Shown here: positions 42,199 through 50,827 of the stretch, one piece after another | Layout of the letters: each line of letters opens with the position of its first letter | Numbering within the stretch: the first letter of the stretch is position 1 | NCBI RefSeq assembly: GCF_027568515.1 | Contig: NZ_JANKZF010000019.1 | Location: forward strand, 1 to 64,000 | Reading direction: 5' to 3' | Length of the DNA stretch: 64,000 nucleotides | Origin: Arthrobacter sp. HY1533 | GTDB lineage: Bacteria; Actinomycetota; Actinomycetes; Actinomycetales; Micrococcaceae | Notes under the pieces: model-generated | Database searches by the model: none | What the model was told of the DNA's origin: nothing | What the model saw: the letters and a program-made list of their open reading frames with translations, nothing else | Translations under genes and position numbers: made by a program

Positions 42199-43581
42199 TC
42201 AGGAGTCCCAGATCGGGCCGAAGGCCGGGACGCCCCGGCTGCGGAGGTCGGCAACCACCGCCAAGGTGGTGGACTTGTTGGACACCACCATGACAGCTTC
42301 GGCGCCGGTTTGGCGGTAGGCGCGGTAGGCCAGCACGGTGAGATCAGGCTTGCCCAGCAGATCGGTGTTCCAAAAGGTGGCATCCGGAATTGCCGTCCGG
42401 ATTTCTCCGGCGAGCTGCCGCCCATAGGTGCGCACGGGATCGCGGGTCACCCAGACAAGGGTGCACGGCGTGGCGCCCTCGAGCAGCTGCGGCAGGCACG
42501 GGGCAATGCCGCTGCCGGTGGCCAGCCACACCACCCTGTGAAAGACGTGTGACACGGAGACCATGCCGGCCGTTGGAATGCCCCGGGTCCAGATGTGCGT
42601 GGGGGAGTCCTCGATGAAACGGGCAGTCCACCCTCCGGTGCGGGAGATGGCGAAACGGCAACCGTCCTGTCCCGGCACCGTCATGGTTGCGAAGGAATGC
42701 CATTGGCCAAACGGGCTGCGGGCCAGCCTGGCCGCCGAACCGGACAGCACAAGGCCCGAGGCCATCGTCACCACCGCCACATGCTCGGACGGACAGTCCA
42801 CATGGACCCTGACGTGGCGCAATTGCAGCCAGGGAATCGCGACCATGACAATGAGGGCCGCAACGATCCACGCATTCGGGGAGGTGAGGACCGCGATGGG
42901 GACCGGGCGCCGGCCGTCGGCCGCAGCCATGATGGTCAAGGCGATGAACAGGGCCAGTGCGAGCCAGCCGCCATAGCGGTGTGTTGCCTCGAAGGCGTCG
43001 TGGTGCCGCTCACGGGCTGACGGCCGTGCCCACAGTGACATCGCCAGAAGGTCAAGAAGTATCGCGGCAGTCACGATGCGCAGGCCAACGTCCCGTGCCA
43101 CGTCGGCGGTTGGCAAGGCTCCGGTAAAGGTCAAGGCGGCGTAAATCCCGAACCAGGCGGTTGCTGAGATCGCGCAGCCAACATGGATGCCGCCCGGAAC
43201 CTGGTGTACCTGGGCGGCTGATGCCCGGCGGCGCAACGGCCAACTGTGCGGGACGCTCAAGACTGCGGCAAAAAGTGCATTGACGGCGTACTGCTGCCGC
43301 GCCAACGTGGCAATAGCAATATTGACAGTTGCTGCCGTGATGGCTGCAGCCATGGCAGCATCCCTGTGCGGCGCGGAAACCAGCAGCAGAACAGCCATGG
43401 CTGAATTTGCCAGGACCCCAAGGATCAGGATGCGGTGGAACGGCGTGAACCGGCGGTGCGCCAGAAGCGCTCGCACCCCGGTGACCCGGTCGGGGAGCCC
43501 CATACCCGACGGCGGCTCGGGTCCGGCCGTAATTCCTGCGGTTACGGAGCCGGACGGTCCGGAATCAAATGCTGTTGACAT
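42199..43581 (-). CDS. Membrane oxidoreductase-like protein, TM core with NAD-binding-type C-terminus
   Basis: The 460-residue protein has six to seven hydrophobic helices in its N-terminal two thirds. Histidines near helix ends (THRYGGW at about 215-221) could ligate haem as in ferric reductase-like proteins. The C-terminal third (about 330-460) resembles a ferredoxin-reductase NAD-binding domain: LATGSGIAPCLP (about 358-369) is the GxG loop after WLATG, and a final Asp-Ser follows FGPIWD. A clear FAD-binding RxYS is missing. Similar proteins occur in fungi and bacteria beside peptide or adenylate-forming genes. Its substrate is unknown. The ATG at 43581 is chosen by family layout. Confidence 0.65.
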   Translation of the reverse strand: MSTAFDSGPSGSVTAGITAGPEPPSGMGLPDRVTGVRALLAHRRFTPFHRILILGVLANSAMAVLLLVSAPHRDAAMAAAITAATVNIAIATLARQQYAVNALFAAVLSVPHSWPLRRRASAAQVHQVPGGIHVGCAISATAWFGIYAALTFTGALPTADVARDVGLRIVTAAILLDLLAMSLWARPSARERHHDAFEATHRYGGWLALALFIALTIMAAADGRRPVPIAVLTSPNAWIVAALIVMVAIPWLQLRHVRVHVDCPSEHVAVVTMASGLVLSGSAARLARSPFGQWHSFATMTVPGQDGCRFAISRTGGWTARFIEDSPTHIWTRGIPTAGMVSVSHVFHRVVWLATGSGIAPCLPQLLEGATPCTLVWVTRDPVRTYGRQLAGEIRTAIPDATFWNTDLLGKPDLTVLAYRAYRQTGAEAVMVVSNKSTTLAVVADLRSRGVPAFGPIWDS

Positions 43582-45187
43582 GTAAATGCCTGCTTCCCCA
43601 ACCCGGCCTCCACCTGCAGGGGCAGTGAGGGCAAAAACTAGCCCGTAAATGGCCGTCCAGACGATCCGGCGCAAACACCGCTCACCCAGATCTTCGACTG
43701 TACTTGGAGGGCGGGGGCCGTGGAATAGACCTGGATCCTGTCTGTCGCCTGTGCCGAAGGGGCAGTTGGGGTGTCTGCGTACCAGCACGTATGTAGCCTT
43801 TTCGTGGGTGGCCCTCCAGCTTCTGCAGCGCGGCCAGGCCTGTTCTGGGGTCACCATCATGGGGACTTCCAGGCTGCGCATGAGCTGACCCGCAGCTGGA
43901 AGTCCGCAAAGGTGATGATGTTGAACCGCTCTTTGTGGACCTGGCCCGCTTCGTCAATGTCTGTCTTCAGCGCTGAACGGCACCATCGGCGCGCCCCGAC
44001 AAGTTCGATGCCGTGGGAAAAGTACTCCTGAGCTATCAAGGCAACTGCTCCACCTCGATGTGGGACGCGAACAGGTCGGCAAAGGACGTCACGATCCTCG
44101 TCGCCGACAACGCGGCCACCGTGATCCAGACAAGCAGTTGAGAAATTCTCGGCGGATACACACTCGACGCCGCAAAGAACCGCCAGCCCCAAGAGAAAAA
44201 ATTCCATGGCGCCAGCTGTGGAACGATCTCTAAGAACGACGTCTCGGGACATGTATGAATCTTGTCCCGCGACATCACATGTGTGCTGGGGCGGGAATTG
44301 AACCCGGTACCAAGAGAAACTCAGGAGTCTCATGCCTTCTGTCGTCATTCAATGCCAAAAAAGCCAATTTCCGGGGATCTTCAGGTCAGTGGAGTCCATC
44401 GATATGCCATGATCAATGGTTGGTTTTCGTTCAAAAACGTGAGTAAAACGTGACGATTCCCTCCAGCGTAGCGTCGGAGCTGCTGTCTGGCGGCCGTTTG
44501 CGGGTTCATCGGCATGGTGGACGGCATGTCGTTGGTTGTCAATGTGGCTCCGTCAATGATCAACAATTCACGTTGTTTGATGCGTGGGTTCGGCCCCACC
44601 CGTCGTGTGTCCACTATCGGCCGTGAATCGTGCTTCTTGTTGACTATTTGCTGAGGGAATGGAGCACCATCCACCCATATCGGGTCGTCATTTGCCTCCG
44701 GCCGGCCGACCTGGTCAGCCCAAAATGGAATCAATTTCATGCCGAACTGCGAACGGTATAAGAGCGAACAGGCTGTAGACCGGAGAGTATCCGCGGGGTT
44801 TGCCGAGGACCGAATAGGTGAGAATGATGACGGAACCAATGGCGTCAGGAACAAAAATGGAGTTAGAAGCTGAGGGCCCCGCAGCTCTTGGCCGTGGGAC
44901 CCTCAGTAGTCCATAACAGGGAACCTGCCCCTGACTTTTACTGCAGGTTACTACTGTGAACAGGCGCGAAAAAATAAGTGTTGAGGCGGAACTCGCATTG
45001 GCTGAATGGAGCGGCAGATCTGAGTGGTGGATGCTGTATTCGGGCTTTTCCGTACACAATGCAACGGCGGGACCACAATGATCGGTAGCATTCCATCGCT
45101 AAACTGTCATCACACTGCAGCTCACCAGACAGCGCTAGCGGACGTGAACAACCTCTCATTCTTAGAGTTGCCGCAACGGCCCTGGAG
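43582..45187. other. Gene-poor junction region
   Basis: About 1.6 kb where I find no reading frame with a convincing product. GC falls compared with the genes to the left. Short frames here look like shadows or remnants. A tRNA-like T-arm stretch lies near 44288-44335 on the minus strand. This is where the backbone appears to give way to accessory DNA. Confidence 0.5.
44288..44335 (-). pseudogene. Possible tRNA or tmRNA 3'-end remnant
   Basis: On the minus strand this stretch reads ACCGGGTTCAATTCCCG, a four-pair T-stem around the T-loop TTCAATT, preceded by a GAGA/TCTC helix. The 3' end (CCCAGCACA) lacks a good CCA and no anticodon arm can be drawn, so it is not a working tRNA. It may be the remainder of an integration site; only the T-arm is supported. 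Confidence 0.25.
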
Positions 45188-46285
45188 CTAACGCCTGCGT
45201 CTACTGAACACCCAGGCCAACGTAGATCCAGCAAGGGCTAGAAGTGCGGGTGCTGCGAACAAGCGGAGGTAGTCAATAGAATCCGGGACATCGGTCTCGT
45301 TGCCTAGAGATGGCGTCAGCTCTCCTGCCTCTCCTGCCTTTTCTGCTGGAGGCGGTCTGCGATTCTGGCGCTTCTGGACAACGTCTTTGAGTACAGGGCC
45401 TGTGGAACCAACCAGCCATATTAGGCCACCCCCGGTCGTGCCTGCAGCCGCGGAAGCGAGGAAAAGCTTGCGCTGGGCCTCAGTCTCGTCTTGCTGGTCG
45501 ACACCAGTCAGCCGAAATCCTGCGGTCGTGTCAGCACTTCGAAGGGGAAGACTCCATGTGGGAGCCGTCGGATCTTCCACCTGTGGGCTTGAAATAGTTG
45601 GCACGTATTCAGCGGGGAGATCTCTGGGTTCGATGCTGACCACGGATTCAGCAGCTACCGCCTGAATGCCCAGTGAACCGATTTCAGCGGGCAATGTCAG
45701 AGTAGCGATACGAGGGAAGGCATAGCGGTGATGGGATCCTGCAAAGGCTTCAGTCGGCGCAGCGGTTTTGCCCTGGAGGGACACGGCCCAGCCAAGACCC
45801 GCTTCTCCGACGGTCGTATCCTGGAAATCCGTTGGGCTGATATCGGTCATAACGCAGTCGTCATCAAGGGAATATTCGAGTCCGATCTCACTTGCCTTCG
45901 GATTCGAATCTGTCGGCGGTATCGGAGGCGCAAAACTGAGTTCGTCGCCATTGCTCGACTTGCGCAGGTGAACATCCTTCATCGCTCCACAGAACCCGAC
46001 CATCAGCTCGCCTGCTTGGTCCGGCGGCACAGCGGCGGCGCTATCTCCTTTCAGAACCATGTCGAACAAGGTCAGGCTTGGAGAAGGGTAGTAGCGCAAG
46101 TCAACATCCACTCGGACAGGCGCCGATGCTGACCCGTGCTTCACGCCCACAAAAATTGCACCGGGCATGCTCAGCGATGGGACGGAAGCGAGGGCCGGTT
46201 GAGAATAATGCCACGCTCCGAATGCTGACGTGGCAGTGACGATGATGGCTGCCACCATTTGCGCCTTTTCATACGACTTAACCAT
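45188..46285 (-). CDS. Membrane-anchored protein of unknown function
   Basis: The 365-residue protein has an N-terminal hydrophobic helix (about 9-27), a glycine-rich hydrophobic stretch (about 280-298) and a C-terminal helix ending in RRRR (about 338-365). The middle, about 40-270, is a beta-rich domain with no recognised family. It is divergent from the 598-residue gene, 254 nt away, and has accessory-like codon use. The C-terminal topology suggests most of it is outside the membrane. Confidence 0.6.
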   Translation of the reverse strand: MVKSYEKAQMVAAIIVTATSAFGAWHYSQPALASVPSLSMPGAIFVGVKHGSASAPVRVDVDLRYYPSPSLTLFDMVLKGDSAAAVPPDQAGELMVGFCGAMKDVHLRKSSNGDELSFAPPIPPTDSNPKASEIGLEYSLDDDCVMTDISPTDFQDTTVGEAGLGWAVSLQGKTAAPTEAFAGSHHRYAFPRIATLTLPAEIGSLGIQAVAAESVVSIEPRDLPAEYVPTISSPQVEDPTAPTWSLPLRSADTTAGFRLTGVDQQDETEAQRKLFLASAAAGTTGGGLIWLVGSTGPVLKDVVQKRQNRRPPPAEKAGEAGELTPSLGNETDVPDSIDYLRLFAAPALLALAGSTLAWVFSRRRR

Positions 46286-46539
46286 CCCGGCAGTCTATGA
46301 CCAAGCGTATGATGTTTGGTCCTGTTGGGTTGAGTACACCCCAGAGCCAGAGTTGCTGACTCTCGTTTCGCTGTCGCAGAGGGTTCCCGATACCGACAGG
46401 CTCTGGGTAGCTTCCATTGGCAAGCTCTAGTCCAGTGACCACCCAGCTCAACTTGCCCATTGCGTAGGATTTTTCCGTTTTCTGCGGCGCCGCCATCGTG
46501 GCCCAAACTATGTCATCTCCATAGTCCACAATTGAGGGT

Positions 46540-48336
46540 ATGGATATGGAGCTGCAAGGCGTGACCGCCGTCAATGAAAGAATTCTCAGGTGCCGTCGGC
46601 TCAGAGCCTACGTTTTGGCGAATGACCGCACACCATTGACCGACGGACACATTGACGTCTACGCAGATGCTGAAAAGATCTCCAACGCGAACTTCCAGCA
46701 CCGCGTAAATGTCCAGGTGAAGGCCCGAGAACACAAAGCCGGGAAGAATCCGCCGAAGTCATTCGCAGTAAAGGCGAACGACCTTCGAGGGTTCTTAGAA
46801 CTGCGCGGCGTTCTCTACTTCGTTGTGTACATCAACAAAAAGACACTTCAAACTAGGTTGATGTACGCACAACTCACGCCGTTCAAGATCGAGGGCCTAC
46901 TTAAGAAAATTCCGGCTAGTGGAAGTGTCAGCATCCGCCTCGAACCATTCCCCCACGATCCCTCGGAAATCGAGAAAATCATTCGATTTGCGGCAAACGC
47001 ACAATCAGAGGACCCGCGGGCTCGAATTGACTTCAATTTGCTCCGAGATCCGGTAAGTATCACCCTGCATTCTGACAAGACGCTTGACCTTTCAGCTCCT
47101 CTGACCTTAACGCGAGATAGGGCAAACTACTCCGTTTCCTACCAATTCGCCGACGGTTCCAGAGTTTTCGTTGACCACGAATTAGCGATCTTTCCGGAGG
47201 ACTACTACGGGAGATACACCAACGTGCGTGTTGAAGCTGGAGACTTTGAGTACGCGAATCCGCGCCTGAGGAAATTAGACGACTCCACGGTTGAGGTCAC
47301 TCTCTCCAAGGGAATAGTAATGACCATGTCTAGGGAGGGATCGACGCTCAAATCGCCAGGTAGCATCAGAGTGTCCATGCGTCCCACACTCGAAGAGCGC
47401 CTACACGACCTTGGCTTTTACTTCACACTCCTAGAAAACCAGTCTCTCAAGATCAATGGCACCCTTCACGCAATGCTCGTAACTCCCAATGAAGAAACCA
47501 GTGATCTCCGTAGCCACTTTCACTTCCTAGAAACTATCGCCAAACTATGTGGACGTCTAGGCGTAGACACCCGACTCGTGGACCTTGAATCTCTTGAGGA
47601 GTACAGAGGAAAGCAGCTGCTGGCCCTTGAGGGCGTGCTACTTCACGGTGAAACACTCTCCTTGGAACATCAACACCTAGGAAGAATCTCCCAACCTATC
47701 GGAGAGTGGAATCTCCAATTCATCGTGCTCAATGATCCAACAACTAGTACATGGCGCTTGTACGGGACATTCGATCCAAACATGCCAGGACACATCGTTT
47801 CTCAATCTACGGACACGCACGATGCCCCCGCCATCGTCACTGTCTACGACGTGATCGAATACATGTACCTTCCATTCACACTGAACCTGCACCTAGAGAA
47901 TTTGGTCGCTGCATACCAAAAGGTCTCAGGCCACGCAGGAACAGATGATCGAGCCAATGAAACAGTTCTAAATCTCCTTCGCGCTGCCGACGACGTTCCT
48001 CGTAGACGAGTAGAATTTCTCACCGCCGCAACCGAACTCAACTCTTGGCTCCAAGCCAAGTACGGAAAACAACCCCATTATCTAATCAATGGATGGCAAA
48101 TCGCCGCACGCACAGGAGATCTTTCCTCACTTGACAAAGAATCCATTCGAACACTCAAACACCAAGCTACACGAGAAGATAAAGAAGGCGCCAGAGAAAT
48201 AGAACTTGCCTGCGCCATCCTTCTCCAAGATGATGCAGAGAGAGATTTCTGTTTGAAGAAACTCGACACTCGTCTAGCCAAACAATTCAAAACATGGCCT
48301 ATTTGGCGCCTAACAGAAACTGAACCCCGGCTTTGA
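46540..48336 (+). CDS. Large protein with a putative PD-(D/E)XK nuclease-like N-terminus (DUF4365-like)
   Basis: The 598-residue product starts with a segment matching the DUF4365-like restriction-endonuclease fold: DGHIDVY (Asp39) followed by FQHRVNVQVKARE (Gln59, Lys61), giving D-Xn-QxK. The remaining 500 residues do not match a family I know; a C-terminal helical part (about 450-598) holds many charged residues. Codon use is AT-richer than the backbone. A helicase or NTPase motif is absent, so if it is a nuclease effector its sensor must be in the unknown part. A phage-defence role is inference from fold and island context. Confidence 0.55.
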   Translation: MDMELQGVTAVNERILRCRRLRAYVLANDRTPLTDGHIDVYADAEKISNANFQHRVNVQVKAREHKAGKNPPKSFAVKANDLRGFLELRGVLYFVVYINKKTLQTRLMYAQLTPFKIEGLLKKIPASGSVSIRLEPFPHDPSEIEKIIRFAANAQSEDPRARIDFNLLRDPVSITLHSDKTLDLSAPLTLTRDRANYSVSYQFADGSRVFVDHELAIFPEDYYGRYTNVRVEAGDFEYANPRLRKLDDSTVEVTLSKGIVMTMSREGSTLKSPGSIRVSMRPTLEERLHDLGFYFTLLENQSLKINGTLHAMLVTPNEETSDLRSHFHFLETIAKLCGRLGVDTRLVDLESLEEYRGKQLLALEGVLLHGETLSLEHQHLGRISQPIGEWNLQFIVLNDPTTSTWRLYGTFDPNMPGHIVSQSTDTHDAPAIVTVYDVIEYMYLPFTLNLHLENLVAAYQKVSGHAGTDDRANETVLNLLRAADDVPRRRVEFLTAATELNSWLQAKYGKQPHYLINGWQIAARTGDLSSLDKESIRTLKHQATREDKEGAREIELACAILLQDDAERDFCLKKLDTRLAKQFKTWPIWRLTETEPRL

Positions 48337-48367
48337 TGCCGCTGTCCTTTTGAGAAAGATTGCATGT

Positions 48368-48433
48368 ATGCCCAAGAACTTTCCTGCTGAAGTTCGTTAC
48401 CGTGCCGTTCGCCTAGTGTTGGATCGTTTCTAG
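48368..48433 (+). pseudogene. IS3-family orfA remnant
   Basis: The first 21 codons read like the start of an IS3 OrfA transposase (PKNFPAEVRYRAVRLVLDRF), then stop at TAG 48431-48433. The following 50 nt carry further stops in the same frame. No inverted repeats or second frame are visible, so only a fragment of the insertion sequence remains. Confidence 0.55.
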
Positions 48434-48551
48434 GATCCGAAACCTACTGGGGGAGTTGCTAGTAAAGCTTTCCCTGATTGACGAACCGCCGCGTACCCCA
48501 CTCAGGTATTGTTTCGGTAACAACTCCCCTCCGTTTTCTACGGGAAATAAG

Positions 48552-48602
48552 AGGGAGCACTTAGAGTGCCCAAGCCCCGAGGCTTGAGCCGCGGACCTCC
48601 CT
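48552..48602 (+). other. Compact predicted three-way-junction RNA element
   Basis: Outer strand AGGGAG (48552-48557) can pair with CTCCCT (48597-48602) and encloses two hairpins: GCACT-TAG-AGTGC (48557-48569) and CAAGCC-CCGA-GGCTTG (48571-48586). It lies 115 nt ahead of the gene at 48717. It may be a cis-regulatory leader, terminator or degraded tRNA-like site; no promoter was assigned. Confidence 0.35.
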
Positions 48603-48716
48603 AGCAGGGGACAGATAGGGAATGTGTGTCATTGCGTTCTTGTCAGTCCTCCCCAGTAGTCTTGTGCTTGGCCCAGAGGCGCCTATGTATCAGAGAGAGT
48701 TGGGGATATATCAAGC

Positions 48717-49667
48717 ATGATTAGTTCTGCGGATTTAGCTTCTCCGTCCGAGTTGCGTCAGTACAAGCTGATTGGGCGAATTCTTGAGGTATCGGAAGAA
48801 ACTGGCCATCGTCAGGTACCGACAGAATCGCTCTACAGGGGCGGGCACCTGCTCAATGCTGATGAGCGGGCAATGGACGCTGACTTGGCCGCCTTCAAAG
48901 CGCGCGGCTGGGTCGACTACTTCGCTTCGGTGGCGGGTATCGACGAAGTAGTTCTCAAGCAGCCAGGCGCAGATGCCGGTGAGGCATTCGAGAAGTTCAG
49001 GACCAATCCGAGAAACAGAGTCCCCGCAGCTCGGGATGCCCTTGTGCAGTGGCTATATGACGAATACCTTGACGGCAATTCTTACCCCGTGATCAACAGG
49101 TTCTCTGAAAGTGCCTTCGAGAACTTCTATGGCGTTCCTTTCACCTGGCCCGAAGTCATCCGTGCATGCACGTGGTTGCACTCTGAGGGATTCATCGCGG
49201 GTACTAGGACGAACGCGGGCGTTGTCCCTCGGCCTAGCATCACCCCGAAGGGCATACGCTTTGTTGAAGGTAGGGCATCTGTCAATGATCAGCACAACGG
49301 AGGAGTAACTACGGTGACCAACAATCACCTCAAGGTCGAGGGATCTAGCGGCGTCAACGTGGCATTGAATAGCCAGAACGTCAATCAGTCCAACTCGGTG
49401 ACGATTGAACAGATCGAACAGACCACCAAGTTCATCGGGAGTGCCAGGTCACTGGTGCCAGCTCTGGGTCTAGATGGGGATCAGCAAGAGCGCGCCTTGC
49501 AGGTCATTGGTGAGCTTGAAGTTGAGTCCACCTCGACCGCTCCAAACCAGGGCCGGCTGAAGCAACTGATGGGAAAAGTCTTGGAAATCGTCGTAACAGG
49601 AACTGCCACGGGAGTAGCAGATGCTCTTGTGGCTATGGGCAATGGCGTCATTGGCTCTTTGGGGTAG
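48717..49667 (+). CDS. Hypothetical protein with winged-helix-like N-terminus and Asn/Ser-rich linker
   Basis: The 316-residue protein starts with two helical sections (about 10-150) that include a winged-helix-like WPEVIRACTWLHSEGFIAG...ITPKGIRFVE pattern. A low-complexity linker rich in Asn, Val and Ser (about 190-230, with VNVALNSQNVNQSNSV) follows, then a helical C-terminus with a hydrophobic Gly/Ala segment (about 285-310). Proteins with this linker are frequent in accessory islands, sometimes with phage-abortive C-termini. I recognise no family with confidence. It lies on the same strand as the structured element upstream. Confidence 0.55.
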   Translation: MISSADLASPSELRQYKLIGRILEVSEETGHRQVPTESLYRGGHLLNADERAMDADLAAFKARGWVDYFASVAGIDEVVLKQPGADAGEAFEKFRTNPRNRVPAARDALVQWLYDEYLDGNSYPVINRFSESAFENFYGVPFTWPEVIRACTWLHSEGFIAGTRTNAGVVPRPSITPKGIRFVEGRASVNDQHNGGVTTVTNNHLKVEGSSGVNVALNSQNVNQSNSVTIEQIEQTTKFIGSARSLVPALGLDGDQQERALQVIGELEVESTSTAPNQGRLKQLMGKVLEIVVTGTATGVADALVAMGNGVIGSLG

Positions 49668-49716
49668 CTATCCCGCCGCCCGCCGACATACTGGCATGTC
49701 TGCGGGCGTAGCAGCG

Positions 49717-50061
49717 CTATTCAGATTTCTTGGAGTCCCGCAGAGCTCCATAAATCCTACTGGTTGCTCGGCCGAGGCCAGACTTTTCGATTACGAGCTC
49801 TGTAACGTATACGAATCCGGAACATATGAGTACGATCCCAACAGCAAGTCCGGAAACTTGAAGTACCCAAAGTAGGACTGCCCATGCTCCAGGGTTTCTC
49901 AGGTAGCCTGCGGCGACAGCAAAGCAGTACAGAACTCCAGCGACGACTAGGCCGGAAATCGTACGAGCAACGACATCCCGCCAGAATTTCTCATCTCGCC
50001 ACCAGATGCGAAACCATGAGACCTGTTTCGCCTCAGGTTTTGTGCTGCCAGTTTCACTCAT
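49717..50061 (-). CDS. Small membrane protein, two helices
   Basis: The 114-residue protein has two hydrophobic segments (about 33-52 and 60-86), with an N-terminal cytoplasmic part rich in Trp and Lys (SWFRIWWRDEKFWRD) and a charged C-terminus. I recognise no family. It is leftward, with the 80-residue gene just upstream on the same strand (24 nt), so they may form a pair. Confidence 0.6.
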   Translation of the reverse strand: MSETGSTKPEAKQVSWFRIWWRDEKFWRDVVARTISGLVVAGVLYCFAVAAGYLRNPGAWAVLLWVLQVSGLAVGIVLICSGFVYVTELVIEKSGLGRATSRIYGALRDSKKSE

Positions 50062-50085
50062 GACGCAAGCGTATTCGAATCGGGA

Positions 50086-50328
50086 TCACTCTCGCTTGAT
50101 TAGTTCAGCGGGAAACCAATCGAAATGATACTTACCCCTTGAGTCAGTCCATTCAATGAGCCCGTGATGCCAGGTGTATGCCACTGCCCTGCCATGGATG
50201 TCACCGGCTCTCACTTGGGGAATTTCACTGGGGGAGAACTCCGTCATTGGTCCATCCCCAGGCACCACTGACTCGGCCTTCATCCGGGCCATCATCTTTT
50301 CAAAACCTGCTGCATCGAACTTGTTCAT
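50086..50328 (-). CDS. Hypothetical protein, 80 residues
   Basis: A small soluble protein beginning with a helical MNKFDAAGFEKMMARMKAE segment, followed by a strand-rich part with VAYTWHHGLIEWTDSRGKYHFDWFP. I prefer the ATG at 50328 (AGGATGG ahead); another ATG 30 nt upstream is in frame. I recognise no family. It is 24 nt upstream of the membrane protein gene on the same strand. Confidence 0.55.
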   Translation of the reverse strand: MNKFDAAGFEKMMARMKAESVVPGDGPMTEFSPSEIPQVRAGDIHGRAVAYTWHHGLIEWTDSRGKYHFDWFPAELIKRE

Positions 50329-50827
50329 GACCGCCATCCTGCCATCTAGTACTGACATTCTAATTCGAATGATTGAGGATGGCAGATAGGAGTTCTAGGA
50401 AGGTGAAGCCATACCACTAGGCCTCGCCATAAATAGCCTTCGGAGTCAGTGCCTTGTCCACGACCTCACCTCCAAAGCGCCTGGCCAACATTCCGCCGGC
50501 GCCTGGACAAGCCAAAATGAGGCCGGATGCTGGTTGGTCCGTACTGATCTCTAGTAGCCCCCCTGCCTGGACTTGCCCGGGCTGACGAACCGGATCAAGG
50601 GAACCCACATAGCAACTCCTCCACGTGGCCGCCGCCAAAAACCTACCCCCAAACACCGCGTGCGGTGTGTCAACTTCGCGAGCACGATAGATGAGGCACT
50701 CGCGAACTACTCCTTGAGCAGACCACAAGGGTTGTATGTTTAGCGCGACACGGACATGAAATAGAATTAAACCTTTTGAAACGCTATATACTGTCAGAAT
50801 GCACATGGGACCGGCAATTAGGAAAAA
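50329..50827. other. Intergenic stretch without a supported gene
   Basis: About 500 nt between leftward small genes and the rightward defence-like operon. The only long open frame (leftward, 50417-50806) has a product without any recognisable pattern and no ribosome site. The right end turns AT-rich and carries TATACT at 50787-50792, a plausible -10 for the operon. Confidence 0.4.

Noticed and set aside
44381-44854. Leftward open frame of 157 codons in the junction region
   Set aside because: No family pattern and no ribosome site. It may be a decayed fragment, but nothing supports a gene.
50417-50806. Leftward open frame of 129 codons
   Set aside because: No ribosome site, no recognisable fold and mixed composition; treated as intergenic.
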